Shown here: positions 37,267 to 46,488 of the stretch, piece after piece | How positions within the stretch are numbered: position 1 is the first letter of the stretch | Layout: every line of letters starts with the position of its first letter | Assembly (NCBI GenBank): GCA_040386075.1 | Contig: JAZKGE010000019.1 | Span: forward strand, 62,001-126,000 | Length of the DNA stretch: 64,000 nt | DNA from: UBA4416 sp040386075 | GTDB taxonomy: Bacteria > Bacteroidota > Bacteroidia > B-17B0 > Aurantibacillaceae | Direction of reading: 5' to 3' | Notes under the pieces: model-generated | The model's database searches: none | The model's input: only the letters and a program-made list of their open reading frames with translations | What the model was told of the DNA's origin: nothing | Translations under genes and position numbers: made by a program

Positions 37267-38508
37267 ATGTCAACAGCATTAAGCATAACCAAACCAAGCA
37301 CAGGATTTTACCAGAGAGTCGTGATGGACCTCCTTTGTAAAATGCCTATGGGTTCTATGACTATTACTTTACCTGATGGCGATAGGATTAGTATTGGTAA
37401 CGGAGAAGGAAATATCAAGGCAAACATTGATATAAAGGATAGCAGATTCTTTAAACGCTGCATGTTGTATGGCGATATTGGTTTCGGTGAAGCTTATGTT
37501 GATGGAGACTGGGATACCGATAATATTACCAATGTCATGAAATGGTTTTTATTAAATGTTGATCATGCGCCAACCGTATCGGGCAGTAGTGCAAGATCAA
37601 CTATTTTAAATGCATTAAAGTTCATTAATCAGATCTATCATTCTAAACGAGCTAACAGCCTTGGCGGTTCCCGTAAAAATATTTCTGAGCATTACGATCT
37701 CAATAATGATTTCTTTGCTTTATTTCTTGATCCAACCATGACCTATTCTTCGGCTTATTATAAAGAAGAAGGAATGACCCTGGAGCATGCACAATTAGCC
37801 AAATACGAGCGGTTATGTCAACAATTGAATTTGAAAGCTACCGATCATGTATTGGAAATTGGCAGTGGCTGGGGAGGTAATGCTATTTACATGGCAAAAA
37901 ACTATGGCTGTAAAGTAACAACGTTAACTATTTCTGAAGAACAGTATAAGCTGGCAAAAGAGCGCATCGAAAAAGAAAATCTGAGCGATAAAATCACGAT
38001 CCTGATAAAGGATTACCGTTTAATGGAAGGAATGTTTGATAAGATCGTTTCTATTGAAATGTTAGAAGCGGTTGGAGCAGAATATTATAAGGAATACTTT
38101 AGCAAATGCGCTCAACTATTAAAGAAGGAAGGCATTTTTGCATTGCAAACCATCACTTGCCCCGATTCACGTTTTGAAAGTTTGAAGAATGGTGTAGACT
38201 GGATACAGAAACATATTTTTCCGGGTTCTTTATTACCTTCTGTATCTGCTATTAATGCAGCAGTAAATAACACAAGCGACTTGACCCTGGTTGACCTCAA
38301 AGATATTGGCCTGCATTACGCACATACTTTAAATGTGTGGGCAAAGAATTTCAATGAGAATTTATCTGAAGTTAAAAAAGTGGGCTTTGATGATCACTTC
38401 ATTCGTAAGTGGAATTATTATTTATGTTACTGTGAAGCAGCTTTTGCCATGAGAAATATTAACGTCATGCAAATGGTTTATTCGAGGCCAAATAATATTA
38501 ACAGATAA
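37267..38508 (+). CDS. cfa: Cyclopropane-fatty-acyl-phospholipid synthase (paralogue 2)
   Basis: A 413-residue CFA synthase with both domains. The N-terminal domain (about 1-140) includes RFFKRCMLYGDIGFGEAYVDGDW; the catalytic domain has NISEHYDLNNDFFALFLDPTMTYSSAY, SAM motif LEIGSGWGGNAIYMA (about 197) and VSIEMLEAVGAEYY. The pattern MTYSSAYY and the C-terminal VGFDDHFIRKWNYYLCYCEAAF match classic CFA enzymes, which add a methylene from SAM across a phospholipid double bond. Related enzymes make methylated or furan chains. Confidence 0.9.
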   Translation: MSTALSITKPSTGFYQRVVMDLLCKMPMGSMTITLPDGDRISIGNGEGNIKANIDIKDSRFFKRCMLYGDIGFGEAYVDGDWDTDNITNVMKWFLLNVDHAPTVSGSSARSTILNALKFINQIYHSKRANSLGGSRKNISEHYDLNNDFFALFLDPTMTYSSAYYKEEGMTLEHAQLAKYERLCQQLNLKATDHVLEIGSGWGGNAIYMAKNYGCKVTTLTISEEQYKLAKERIEKENLSDKITILIKDYRLMEGMFDKIVSIEMLEAVGAEYYKEYFSKCAQLLKKEGIFALQTITCPDSRFESLKNGVDWIQKHIFPGSLLPSVSAINAAVNNTSDLTLVDLKDIGLHYAHTLNVWAKNFNENLSEVKKVGFDDHFIRKWNYYLCYCEAAFAMRNINVMQMVYSRPNNINR

Positions 38509-38512
38509 GATA

Positions 38513-38590
38513 ATGGAAGAGGTAAAAGGTGAAATGGAAAAGGTATTACTCCCTTCCATCTTCCATACTTCCATTTTCCCTATTCCCTTC
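38513..38590. repeat. Purine-rich inverted-arm element, copy c, overlapping a transporter C-terminus
   Basis: Left arm 38513-38543 (ATGGAAGAGG, TGAAATGGAAAAGG) and right arm 38551-38590 (CCCTTCCATCTTCC, CTTCCATTTTCC) form an inverted pair with a short loop. The right arm is read through by the transporter gene and encodes its last 14 or so residues. Confidence 0.7.
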
Positions 38591-39925
38591 TTTTGTTTCC
38601 CTAAATCTCGTAAACATCAATGCCGCTAACAAACACAGAAAAAATCCTAACAATCCGTTAAGCCTTATTCCAAGATCATTGCCTACGTCTTTTCCGTAAA
38701 TCAGGAACATCGAAAAAAGGGCTATTCCAAACGTTTGTGCGATCTTCACAAAAAAGTAGCGAACAGCAAAATAAACAGCCTCTTTATTTTCTTTGGTTTC
38801 GCTGCTATCTTTTTCAATGATCTCGGCTAAAATAGCATTAGGTAAGATATTGAGTGAAGCCAGAGGAATGGCGGCAAAGGCAATTAACGAATAGATCTGC
38901 ACTTCGGCATTTACCGAAAACTTGCCTAAGAAATAGATCCCTAAAAAAATAAATGACAGCAATGCCAAAGAGGTTATCACAATGATCTTCTTGCCGATCT
39001 TTGATGCTAAATAATTAACGATAGGATAGAACAGGAAAGAAACCAGCACCATTGTTATCATTAGTTTGTTACCTAAAGATTCGGGTAATTGTAATAGTAC
39101 AGTTACAAAATACAATAAACCCGATGTGATAATTGTAACGGCAATGAAGTAAGAAAAATCGGCAACTATAAATAGCAAAAAATTTTTATTGTTCAGTGTT
39201 TGGCGTAAGGCAATTTTTAATGGTACAGATGATGGATTCGATCTGCTGTATTTTTTTTCATCAATAGCTAATACTGTTACTAACATAGCAAGGGCTGCTA
39301 ATATAACCATACACAAAACAGCGTATTGCAATGCATTTAACCGATACTCAATATTACAATTATGTTGAATAGCGTCACTCAGGTTAAATACATTAGAGGC
39401 AATACCAATCCCAAATACGTAGCCAACCGATTGCCAGGTAGCTAACCTTACTTTATCATTTGACGTGGGAGCTAATTCAGGTAATAAGGCGTTGTATGGA
39501 ATAATGTAAGTAGTTGATGATACATAAAAACCAACCAGCATAAAACTTAACCACACAATATTTAGTTTGGATTCTTCATGCTGTAAAGGATAAAATATCA
39601 AACAGCAAAATATAAGAGAAGGAAGAATGGCTTTTTTCATTAGTGGAATTCTTCTTCCTTTTGGATTTTTGCTGTTATCACTAATTTGCGCAATAAAGGG
39701 ATCATACAAAGCATCTACCAATCGCCCGCTGGCGGTGATAATAGCTATCACATTAAAGATCCCAAAAATAGCAACCTGCGTAATGAGTTTGGGTAAGCCG
39801 CTATTTTCGGGCGGAACAAATAAGTAAACTAAAATAACACTGATGAGGTTGATCATGATACTCCAACCCATCATACCAAACGCGTATGCTACTTGTTTAC
39901 TGAGTGGAAGTTTTTGTTGTGTCAT
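38546..39925 (-). CDS. GPH-family (MelB-like) MFS transporter
   Basis: A 459-residue twelve-helix transporter. LVDALYDPFIAQISDNSKNPKGRRIPLM is the glycoside-pentoside-hexuronide symporter signature (loop 2-3), with the conserved Asp residues of helix 2. Sugar transport is typical for the family, yet relatives occur inside CFA gene clusters of other bacteria, so a lipid-related role is possible. The last residues (EGNRENGSMEDGRE) are encoded by repeat DNA and are probably not ancestral. It faces the cfa gene tail to tail. Confidence 0.87.
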   Translation of the reverse strand: MTQQKLPLSKQVAYAFGMMGWSIMINLISVILVYLFVPPENSGLPKLITQVAIFGIFNVIAIITASGRLVDALYDPFIAQISDNSKNPKGRRIPLMKKAILPSLIFCCLIFYPLQHEESKLNIVWLSFMLVGFYVSSTTYIIPYNALLPELAPTSNDKVRLATWQSVGYVFGIGIASNVFNLSDAIQHNCNIEYRLNALQYAVLCMVILAALAMLVTVLAIDEKKYSRSNPSSVPLKIALRQTLNNKNFLLFIVADFSYFIAVTIITSGLLYFVTVLLQLPESLGNKLMITMVLVSFLFYPIVNYLASKIGKKIIVITSLALLSFIFLGIYFLGKFSVNAEVQIYSLIAFAAIPLASLNILPNAILAEIIEKDSSETKENKEAVYFAVRYFFVKIAQTFGIALFSMFLIYGKDVGNDLGIRLNGLLGFFLCLLAALMFTRFRETKEGNRENGSMEDGRE

Positions 39926-39974
39926 ATATTAAACAGATGCTTAAAATTACGGAATTATTTAGTATCACAATAGG

Positions 39975-40048
39975 TGTCACTTCGAGCGAAGTCGAGAAGC
40001 GTTCTTTTCATTGCCTGTCTGGTTCTCGACTTCGCTCGAACTGACATT
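39975..40048. repeat. Paired inverted CTTCGAGCGAAG repeat
   Basis: Arm 39975-40000 (TGTCACTTCGAGCGAAGTCG then AGAAGC) and inverted arm 40021-40048 (GGTTCTCGACTTCGCTCGAA then CTGACATT) are separated by 20 bases and can form a hairpin of about 20 bp; each arm is itself partly palindromic. The core is identical to the copy inside the gene at 10630-12237. Confidence 0.8.
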
Positions 40049-40058
40049 ACAATAAACC

Positions 40059-41651
40059 TTATCCCACCGCTTTATACCTGCTTATTCTCCACAACAAATT
40101 TCTGTTCAAAATATTAATGGAGGTTACTACACCGGCAAACATAGCTGAGCAAACCCCTACGGCAATAATATCCTGCCCGGTTAAATACAAATTTTTATAA
40201 TTGGTTTTTGGCCGCAGTTGTTTTAGCTCAAATCGTTCGGGCGTATGTTCCAGTCCATAGATCTCACCCTTATCATAATTACTAAAATGTTTGGTAGATA
40301 GTGGAGTCGACAACTCACATATTTCAATGTGGCCTTTTATCTGAGGTAGGGTTTTATATAGTTTTTCAAGAAAAACACGTTGCAATTCTTCTTTAATAGC
40401 TTCATAATCTGCACCGCGCTTTTGCCATTTCATATGTTCCCATTCCTGCATCCAGTTAAAAGGGTAGGAGCCCAATACTTGTATGGCAGCAGTGCCGGGA
40501 TGCTTTTGTTGCCAGTCGCTATCTTTTGCTGATGGAAATGAAATATAAAACACGGGAGAAATACTGTCTTTGGTTTTTAAATGCAGTTCCCTGGATTCAT
40601 CAAACTTATAATTTTCATAAAGCCAGATATTGTGTTTTGGTAAATTGAGTTCTTCATCGCTGGCATTTAAACCTACATAAATACATACATGAGAAACAGA
40701 AGGCATTACTTTATTTAAAGCAATTGTATTTTCTGCTTTTTGAAATTGCGGTAAAATTAATTTGTTAAATGTATTGTGAGCGCCTGCATTACTGATAACG
40801 TTTTTCGCATACAATATATCGCCGTTTTGCATTAACACACCAATGGCTTTATTATTCTCAATAATTATATTTTTTACATCGGCTTTAATGGCTATTGTTC
40901 CACCATGTTTTCCGATCACATTCTCCATGCTTCTGTGGATATTTGCGGCCCCGCCAACGGGGTAAGCTGCTCCTTCAAGATAATGGCTAACAACCAAAGC
41001 GTGAATGCCAAAACTGCTTTGTTTAGGTGTCAGTCCATAATTACCGCATTGGGCACATAATACGGAAATAAGTTTTTCATTTTTGATCAAACTGCTTAAT
41101 ACTTCATGAGTGGTTTGTTTCGAATACTTTAAAAAATTTTTGCGTAGCTGATGGCCTAATAATTTGCTTAGCCAGTTGGGCATTGTTTTCTCTGTAAAAA
41201 ATATAGAAGCGTGGCCGCTCACTTTATTTACGAGGTCATAATAGGCCCTGATGGGTTTGTCATCGTCCGGAAAATAGGCTATCATCTGAGCTATTTGATT
41301 CTGTAACCCTTTTTTAAAATTATAAATATCACCGTTGATAATAGCCTGGTCGTAAACATCACCCATATCATCCCACTGTAACTTACTATTGGTAATGTAA
41401 TCAAAAGCTTTACGAATGAGTGATGTTGGGTTATTAACCTGCCCCATGTAATGAGCGCCAACATCCCATTCAAATTTTTTACGTTTAAAGGTGTGTGTAA
41501 ATCCACCAATGGCATAGTGTTTTTCAAGTACCAATACCTTTTGGCCAGCTTTGGCTAAACATACAGCCGTGGTTAATCCACCTACTCCTGAGCCAATGAT
41601 AATTGAATCGTATGTCGATTTGGTAAGCTCAGAGGTATATAGGTTTTTCAA
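40059..41651 (-). CDS. Retinol-saturase/CrtISO-like FAD-dependent oxidoreductase
   Basis: A 530-residue flavoprotein of the phytoene desaturase superfamily. IIIGSGVGGLTTAVCLAKAG and VLEKHYAIGGFTHTFKRKKF bind FAD, and FEWDVGAHYMGQV and YPVGGAANIHRSMENVI are closest to retinol saturase and carotenoid isomerase members. LYLTGQDIIAVGVCSAMFAG is the C-terminal FAD motif. The start is TTG at 41651; an in-frame TAA lies four codons upstream and no ATG is available. It acts on a polyene or unsaturated lipid by analogy; substrate unknown. It may complete the lipid cluster, which is otherwise on the plus strand. Confidence 0.83.
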   Translation of the reverse strand: MKNLYTSELTKSTYDSIIIGSGVGGLTTAVCLAKAGQKVLVLEKHYAIGGFTHTFKRKKFEWDVGAHYMGQVNNPTSLIRKAFDYITNSKLQWDDMGDVYDQAIINGDIYNFKKGLQNQIAQMIAYFPDDDKPIRAYYDLVNKVSGHASIFFTEKTMPNWLSKLLGHQLRKNFLKYSKQTTHEVLSSLIKNEKLISVLCAQCGNYGLTPKQSSFGIHALVVSHYLEGAAYPVGGAANIHRSMENVIGKHGGTIAIKADVKNIIIENNKAIGVLMQNGDILYAKNVISNAGAHNTFNKLILPQFQKAENTIALNKVMPSVSHVCIYVGLNASDEELNLPKHNIWLYENYKFDESRELHLKTKDSISPVFYISFPSAKDSDWQQKHPGTAAIQVLGSYPFNWMQEWEHMKWQKRGADYEAIKEELQRVFLEKLYKTLPQIKGHIEICELSTPLSTKHFSNYDKGEIYGLEHTPERFELKQLRPKTNYKNLYLTGQDIIAVGVCSAMFAGVVTSINILNRNLLWRISRYKAVG

Positions 41652-41754
41652 ATCATAGTGTTATTGGAGAGCAGGTTTAATTAGTTAGCCACATAAGTAC
41701 ATGTATTTTCACCAGGTTAGTACATCAACTATGTTTAAAAACACAGATTTCGTT

Positions 41755-44700
41755 TTATTCTATAGATACACCGATCATACAAACATCATCAATTTGTTCG
41801 TAACCGGCACGCCATGTTTCAAAAAAGGCATTGATGGCATCTTTTTGTTCATGCATTGATTTTAGGTGATGGTCAGTCAATAAATTACGGAAGGCATTGT
41901 ATTTCAGTTTTTTTCCACCCTCTCCGCCAAACTGATCTACAAATCCATCCGAGAAAATGTAGATCCTGTCCTGTGGCATTAACTGTATAGTATGATTTGT
42001 AAATTCATAATCTTCGGCACCCACAAAATTTCCAATAGGATGTTTATCTCCTTTTGTTTTCAAAACCTCACCGTCTCTTAAAATAAATAAAGGACTAAAA
42101 GCGCCGGCAAATTCTAAAGTTAAATTCTCAAGGTCCAATGAACATAATGCTACATCCATACCATCACGGATTTTCGAATCCTCTACTTTCTGACTTAACG
42201 TAGTACTGATGCTTTTATTTAATTGCGTTAATATTTCAGATGGTTTCGTGTAATTGTATTCGTTCACTATCTGGTTCAACGCATTAAATCCGATGATACT
42301 CATAAAGGCACCGGGCACACCGTGGCCGGTACAATCTACTACCGCAAATAATATCTTGTTGCCTTTTTTCTCGGTCCAGTAAAAATCACCACTTACAATA
42401 TCTTTTGGTTTGTATAATACAAACGCATTTTTTAAAAGGGCGTTCACCATATTTTCAGTAGGCAAAAATGCTTCCTGTATGCGCTTGGCGTATTTGATAC
42501 TATCAGTAATATGTTTATTGGTTTCTTCAATGATCTCTTTTTGTTTCACTACTTCTTTTGTGCGCTCTTCCACTTTCTCTTCCAGATTCTCTACATGATT
42601 AGCGTTCTCTAAAGCAATAGCGGTGTATGTTCCCAGCGTTTTTAAAATATCCATGTGTAAAGGCACATAGGCATTTTTTTCAAAACTTTGCACGGTTATC
42701 ACACCCACTACGCGATCGCCTATCATCATCGGGCAAAACAGCAGTGAGCTTGGCATATCGCCGGTTGGCACCACAATTTTTTTGGTGTATTTGTGATACT
42801 CATTTAAGTTATCGTTGATGAAGATCTCTTTTTTGTTTTTAACGCACCATACCGAGTAGTTATCATCATTATCCATTGATACGCTGATAGGATCAAAGGA
42901 TTCGCCTTTCTCCATTTCATAACGGTATTCTATCTCGTTAAGTTTAGGATGATAGATGCGCACACCAAAACAATCGGCATTCATTAAACGGTTGATGTTC
43001 TCATGCAGCTCGCCGAAGATGGCATCAAAATCAACATTGGAAATAATGTGTTGCCCTATTTTGCTTAACAAACGCGTGTTCTCGTGCGATTTTTCTATCT
43101 GTTCCTTTTGTTCAATAACTTCTTTTGTTCTTTCAGCAACCCGCTCTTCCAGGCCTTTGTATAAGTTGGCATTTTCAATAGCGCCTCCTACATATACCGA
43201 TAAGCTTCTCAAAAGATCAAGATGGTGTTCATTATAAATATGCTTACTAAAACTTTGTACGGTAATTACGCCTATCGCTTTTCCTTTGGATATCAATGGC
43301 ATGTAGATCATCGACTCGGGCATTTCACCCTCCACAGCTGTATATGCTTTTTGAACGTATTGCTTGTATTCGTTCTGCCAGTCGTTGATCACAAATTCGC
43401 GTGATTGTAAAAAGCAAAGGGTAGCTGTTTTTTCCTCCTTCAGATCAAAAGCAAAAGAACCTAACTTTTCGCCTTTTTCCATTGAGCCCGAAAAATATAA
43501 GTCATTCGAATCAGGTCGGTGCAAACCAATACCAAAGATGGTAGCATCCATCAGTGTATTTATTTTGGTATATACGGTAGAAATGATATCATCTACCGAA
43601 AGGGTTGAAGCAATTTCTTTCCCCAGCTCACTTAATATTTTACTGTTCCTGAAGCTTTTTTCAAGTTGTTCTTTTTGTGCAACTACTTCTGAGGTACGTT
43701 TATTCACCTTTTCTTCCAGGGTCTCTACCAGGTTGGCATTTTCCAAAGCAATGGCGGTATAAGTGCCTAATGTTTTTAAAACATCCATGTGAAAAGGTAC
43801 ATACGCATTTTTTTCAAAGCTTTGAACCGTGATCACACCGGTTACTTTATCGCCAATATTTAAGGGACAAAATAACAGGGAGTTTGGCATCTCGCCTGAT
43901 GGCACCACAATTTTTTTAGTGTATTTGTGGTACTCATTTAAGTTATCATTGATAAAGATCTCTTTGTTGTGTGTTACACACCAAACCGAATAATTATCCA
44001 GGTCGTCCATGGAAACCGTAACAGAAGCCTTCGCCTGCCCTTTTTCCATGAGATAACGGTAATCAATTTCCCGTTTCTCTTTATTATAGATGCGAACACT
44101 GAAACAATCGGCATTCATTAACTGGCCAACTTTTTCGTGAAGCGTATGAAAGATAGAATCAAAATCAACGGTCGAAATAATTTCTTTGCCTATTACACTT
44201 AACATGCGGGTTGTTTCCTGTGCCGTTATAAGTTCGCGGGTGCGCTCCTCTACCTGCTCTTCCATCTTTTGATAGAGGGTAGCATTTTCAATGGCGATGG
44301 CGCAATACACAGCTAAATTTTTTACCAGGTTTACCTTGTAGTCGTCAAACGCATTTTTATTGAAACTTTGAACGGTTAATACACCCAGTTTTTTATCGCC
44401 CAGTTTTAAAGGAAGGTAAATGATCGACTGCACAGATTCTCCAACCACAGGCTGCAATCGCTTTTGAATATACTTTCCTGCATCCAGTTCATAGTCGTTA
44501 ATAACAATGTTGGTTTCCTTATTAAAACAAACAGTTGCCAGTCGGTTCTCATCAGTAAGGTCGTAACCCGAAGAGCTCAATACAATATCTTTTTCTATAT
44601 AGCCCGGAAAATTCAATGCGCTGCCATCCTCAGTTACAATACCAATTCCAAAACCATGCGCATCCATCATATTATTAATGATGTCGTAAGCTGTTTTGTT

Positions 44701-45858
44701 CACCGCTTCAATGGATAACAGAGAGGTAATGGTCTTCCCCAGATCGCTCAATTTCACAAGGTCGTTCGAAAGAGACTCCAGTTGTTTGTTCTTTTGATGA
44801 AGCAGTTCTTTTTCTTTTTCCATTTGCGAAATGCTGGCCTGCATCTCAACACCTTTTAATTTCTGTTTATTCTTTTCACTAAAAAATTCTTCTTTTAAAG
44901 TATAGTAGCTTTTAAAATGCTCAATGAATTTGCTGTTATTATTTTGGCGTTCATAAACCTTGTAAAGCGATTTGTGTGTTTTATAAACAACCTCGTTAGT
45001 ATTGGTCTCTTCTCCTATTCTTAAGGCATTGCCTAAATAGGATAGGGCATAATCCAACCGGTTCATTTTCAGGTAAAGGTCGCCCAATTGAAAATTAGTT
45101 TCGGCAATACCCGATTTAAAACCCAATTCCTGGCGTATGTTCAGGCACTCATGTAAATATTTTTCGGCATTGGCCAGGTCGTCCGCAGCAAGGTATATTT
45201 TTGCAAGGCCGTCAATAGCGTAAGATTCTACCTGCTTTAAACCTATGGAACGTGAAACGTCGAGGGCTTTCTTTTTAAAATCGATCGACCGTTCAATATC
45301 TTTCAGGTTAAAGTGTGCAGTTCCAATCCCGTCTAAGATACGGGCTTGCAAATGCTTGTCATCTAACGAATTGGCTATGGTCAAGCCATTGAGCAAAGCA
45401 TCCAGCGCATTTTCATTTTCGCCTGATGTGTAGCAAATGGTGCCAATGGCATTATAGGCATTGGCTTGTGCCAACAGGTCAACACTTTGTTTGGCCCTAT
45501 TCAGCATTTCGTGCGCATATTTCAGGGCATTATCATAATCCGCTAAAAAGTAATAGGAGCAAAACACATGGTATAAGGCATGTGCCTCATGTTCTTTGCT
45601 GATCGTATCTTTTGTAAGCGAGTCAAATAAATGTTTAAGGGCATTATCGTAATTTCCCAGCCACACCATGCAGGCACCTTTGCAGGCAAGTCCCATGGCC
45701 AGGTCAGCATCAGATTTTACAGTTTCTGCAATGCTAATGATCTCATCAGCTAGTTGAATTCCTTCCGTAGGATTGCTCCGGCATATTTCTATCGACCGGG
45801 CAGATAATTGTTTTATCTGCAAAGCTGTTTCCTGATTTATATATTGAGTACCCGACAC
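41755..45858 (-). CDS. TPR - four GAF domains - PP2C (SpoIIE) phosphatase signalling protein
   Basis: A 1367-residue cytosolic sensor. Approximate order: TPR repeats 1-340, coiled coil 335-375, GAF1 375-535, GAF2 555-710, GAF3 740-900, GAF4 930-1090, each followed by a short coiled segment of the type EERTREVxxQKE, then a PP2C/SpoIIE-type phosphatase 1120-1367. The phosphatase has DIVSGDFYW, VVDCTGHGVPGAFMS, DGMDVALCSLD and IFSDGFVDQFGG, so its metal-binding Asp residues look intact. GAF2 and GAF4 are nearly the same over about 100 residues. Such proteins dephosphorylate partner proteins in sigma-factor control; the signal is unknown. It has no membrane segment. Confidence 0.92.
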   Translation of the reverse strand: MSGTQYINQETALQIKQLSARSIEICRSNPTEGIQLADEIISIAETVKSDADLAMGLACKGACMVWLGNYDNALKHLFDSLTKDTISKEHEAHALYHVFCSYYFLADYDNALKYAHEMLNRAKQSVDLLAQANAYNAIGTICYTSGENENALDALLNGLTIANSLDDKHLQARILDGIGTAHFNLKDIERSIDFKKKALDVSRSIGLKQVESYAIDGLAKIYLAADDLANAEKYLHECLNIRQELGFKSGIAETNFQLGDLYLKMNRLDYALSYLGNALRIGEETNTNEVVYKTHKSLYKVYERQNNNSKFIEHFKSYYTLKEEFFSEKNKQKLKGVEMQASISQMEKEKELLHQKNKQLESLSNDLVKLSDLGKTITSLLSIEAVNKTAYDIINNMMDAHGFGIGIVTEDGSALNFPGYIEKDIVLSSSGYDLTDENRLATVCFNKETNIVINDYELDAGKYIQKRLQPVVGESVQSIIYLPLKLGDKKLGVLTVQSFNKNAFDDYKVNLVKNLAVYCAIAIENATLYQKMEEQVEERTRELITAQETTRMLSVIGKEIISTVDFDSIFHTLHEKVGQLMNADCFSVRIYNKEKREIDYRYLMEKGQAKASVTVSMDDLDNYSVWCVTHNKEIFINDNLNEYHKYTKKIVVPSGEMPNSLLFCPLNIGDKVTGVITVQSFEKNAYVPFHMDVLKTLGTYTAIALENANLVETLEEKVNKRTSEVVAQKEQLEKSFRNSKILSELGKEIASTLSVDDIISTVYTKINTLMDATIFGIGLHRPDSNDLYFSGSMEKGEKLGSFAFDLKEEKTATLCFLQSREFVINDWQNEYKQYVQKAYTAVEGEMPESMIYMPLISKGKAIGVITVQSFSKHIYNEHHLDLLRSLSVYVGGAIENANLYKGLEERVAERTKEVIEQKEQIEKSHENTRLLSKIGQHIISNVDFDAIFGELHENINRLMNADCFGVRIYHPKLNEIEYRYEMEKGESFDPISVSMDNDDNYSVWCVKNKKEIFINDNLNEYHKYTKKIVVPTGDMPSSLLFCPMMIGDRVVGVITVQSFEKNAYVPLHMDILKTLGTYTAIALENANHVENLEEKVEERTKEVVKQKEIIEETNKHITDSIKYAKRIQEAFLPTENMVNALLKNAFVLYKPKDIVSGDFYWTEKKGNKILFAVVDCTGHGVPGAFMSIIGFNALNQIVNEYNYTKPSEILTQLNKSISTTLSQKVEDSKIRDGMDVALCSLDLENLTLEFAGAFSPLFILRDGEVLKTKGDKHPIGNFVGAEDYEFTNHTIQLMPQDRIYIFSDGFVDQFGGEGGKKLKYNAFRNLLTDHHLKSMHEQKDAINAFFETWRAGYEQIDDVCMIGVSIE

Positions 45859-46314
45859 AATACGAATATAATTAAAACCCCATTAAAACAAAAGATTTCT
45901 GTCTAAATATTTAGTACCGGCTTATTGGCTTTTCTCATAAGGTTAACTCTGGTTCACAATCGCAGGAGATGCTGAATTTAATCCAACATGACTGTGAAAT
46001 AAACTCTTCCATACTTTTTGACGCACTTCGACTTCGCTCAGTGACCAACAAAAAGTATACAAAAACCTTCATATCCCGATAGCTATCGGGATTATGGTAG
46101 GTAATTTTTGTGACAAGCCTGAGCTTGCCACAAAACCGTTTGTAAAACATCTCACGCCTTGTCCCCTTTCGGCGCCAAGTCTTCGTTGCTTTTATAAACT
46201 ATTACTGCACAAAATCATTGTCACAAAAGTTTTAGCTTTTTATTTTCATAAGTGCATTTAAGCGGTTAGCTGCTCAATAAAAGTTCAGTAGCACGGCGGG
46301 CTGATAGCGTAAAT
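45859..46314. other. Non-coding spacer with dispersed short repeats
   Basis: No convincing gene. It holds a half copy of the GTCA...TGAC repeat (45965-45992), the motif GCACTTCGACTTCGCTCAGTGACC's first 20 bases at 46023 on, and the perfect palindrome CCCGATAGCTATCGGG at 46075-46090. A small reading frame at 45935-46150 on the minus strand is made of these repeats and is rejected. Confidence 0.6.
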
Positions 46315-46460
46315 TTTTACGCCCCTGCATGCGTTGGTAATAGTGCGGCTGCTTTTGGCAATTCGGTGCGAACCGCCATTCCGGGTAGCTTGTGTGGGGT
46401 TAATGGAGGTTGGCGAATTGTCTTGACTTTTTGTTTCTTTTTCGTCAAGGAAAAAGAAAA
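46315..46460 (+). repeat. Direct repeat E, copy 1
   Basis: About 146 bp that align with 47319-47480: both contain CCTGCAT, CGTTGGTAATAGTGCGGCTG, GCGAACCGCCATTC, AGCTT, GGGGT, AATGG and GGTTGG, and end in a hairpin built from TTTTTGTTTCTTTTT and AAAAAGAAAA. The two copies flank alkB. The middle (after GCGGCTG) differs between copies. Confidence 0.75.
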
Positions 46461-46488
46461 TGAAGAAAGAAAATAAAATTGCCTCTGG

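Noticed and set aside
41755..45858. CRISPR-like repetition in the GAF region
   Set aside because: The repeats are long coding repeats from domain duplication, not short regular ones with spacers.
45935..46150. Small minus-strand frame (71 residues)
   Set aside because: Built from dispersed repeats in the spacer and has no protein family features.
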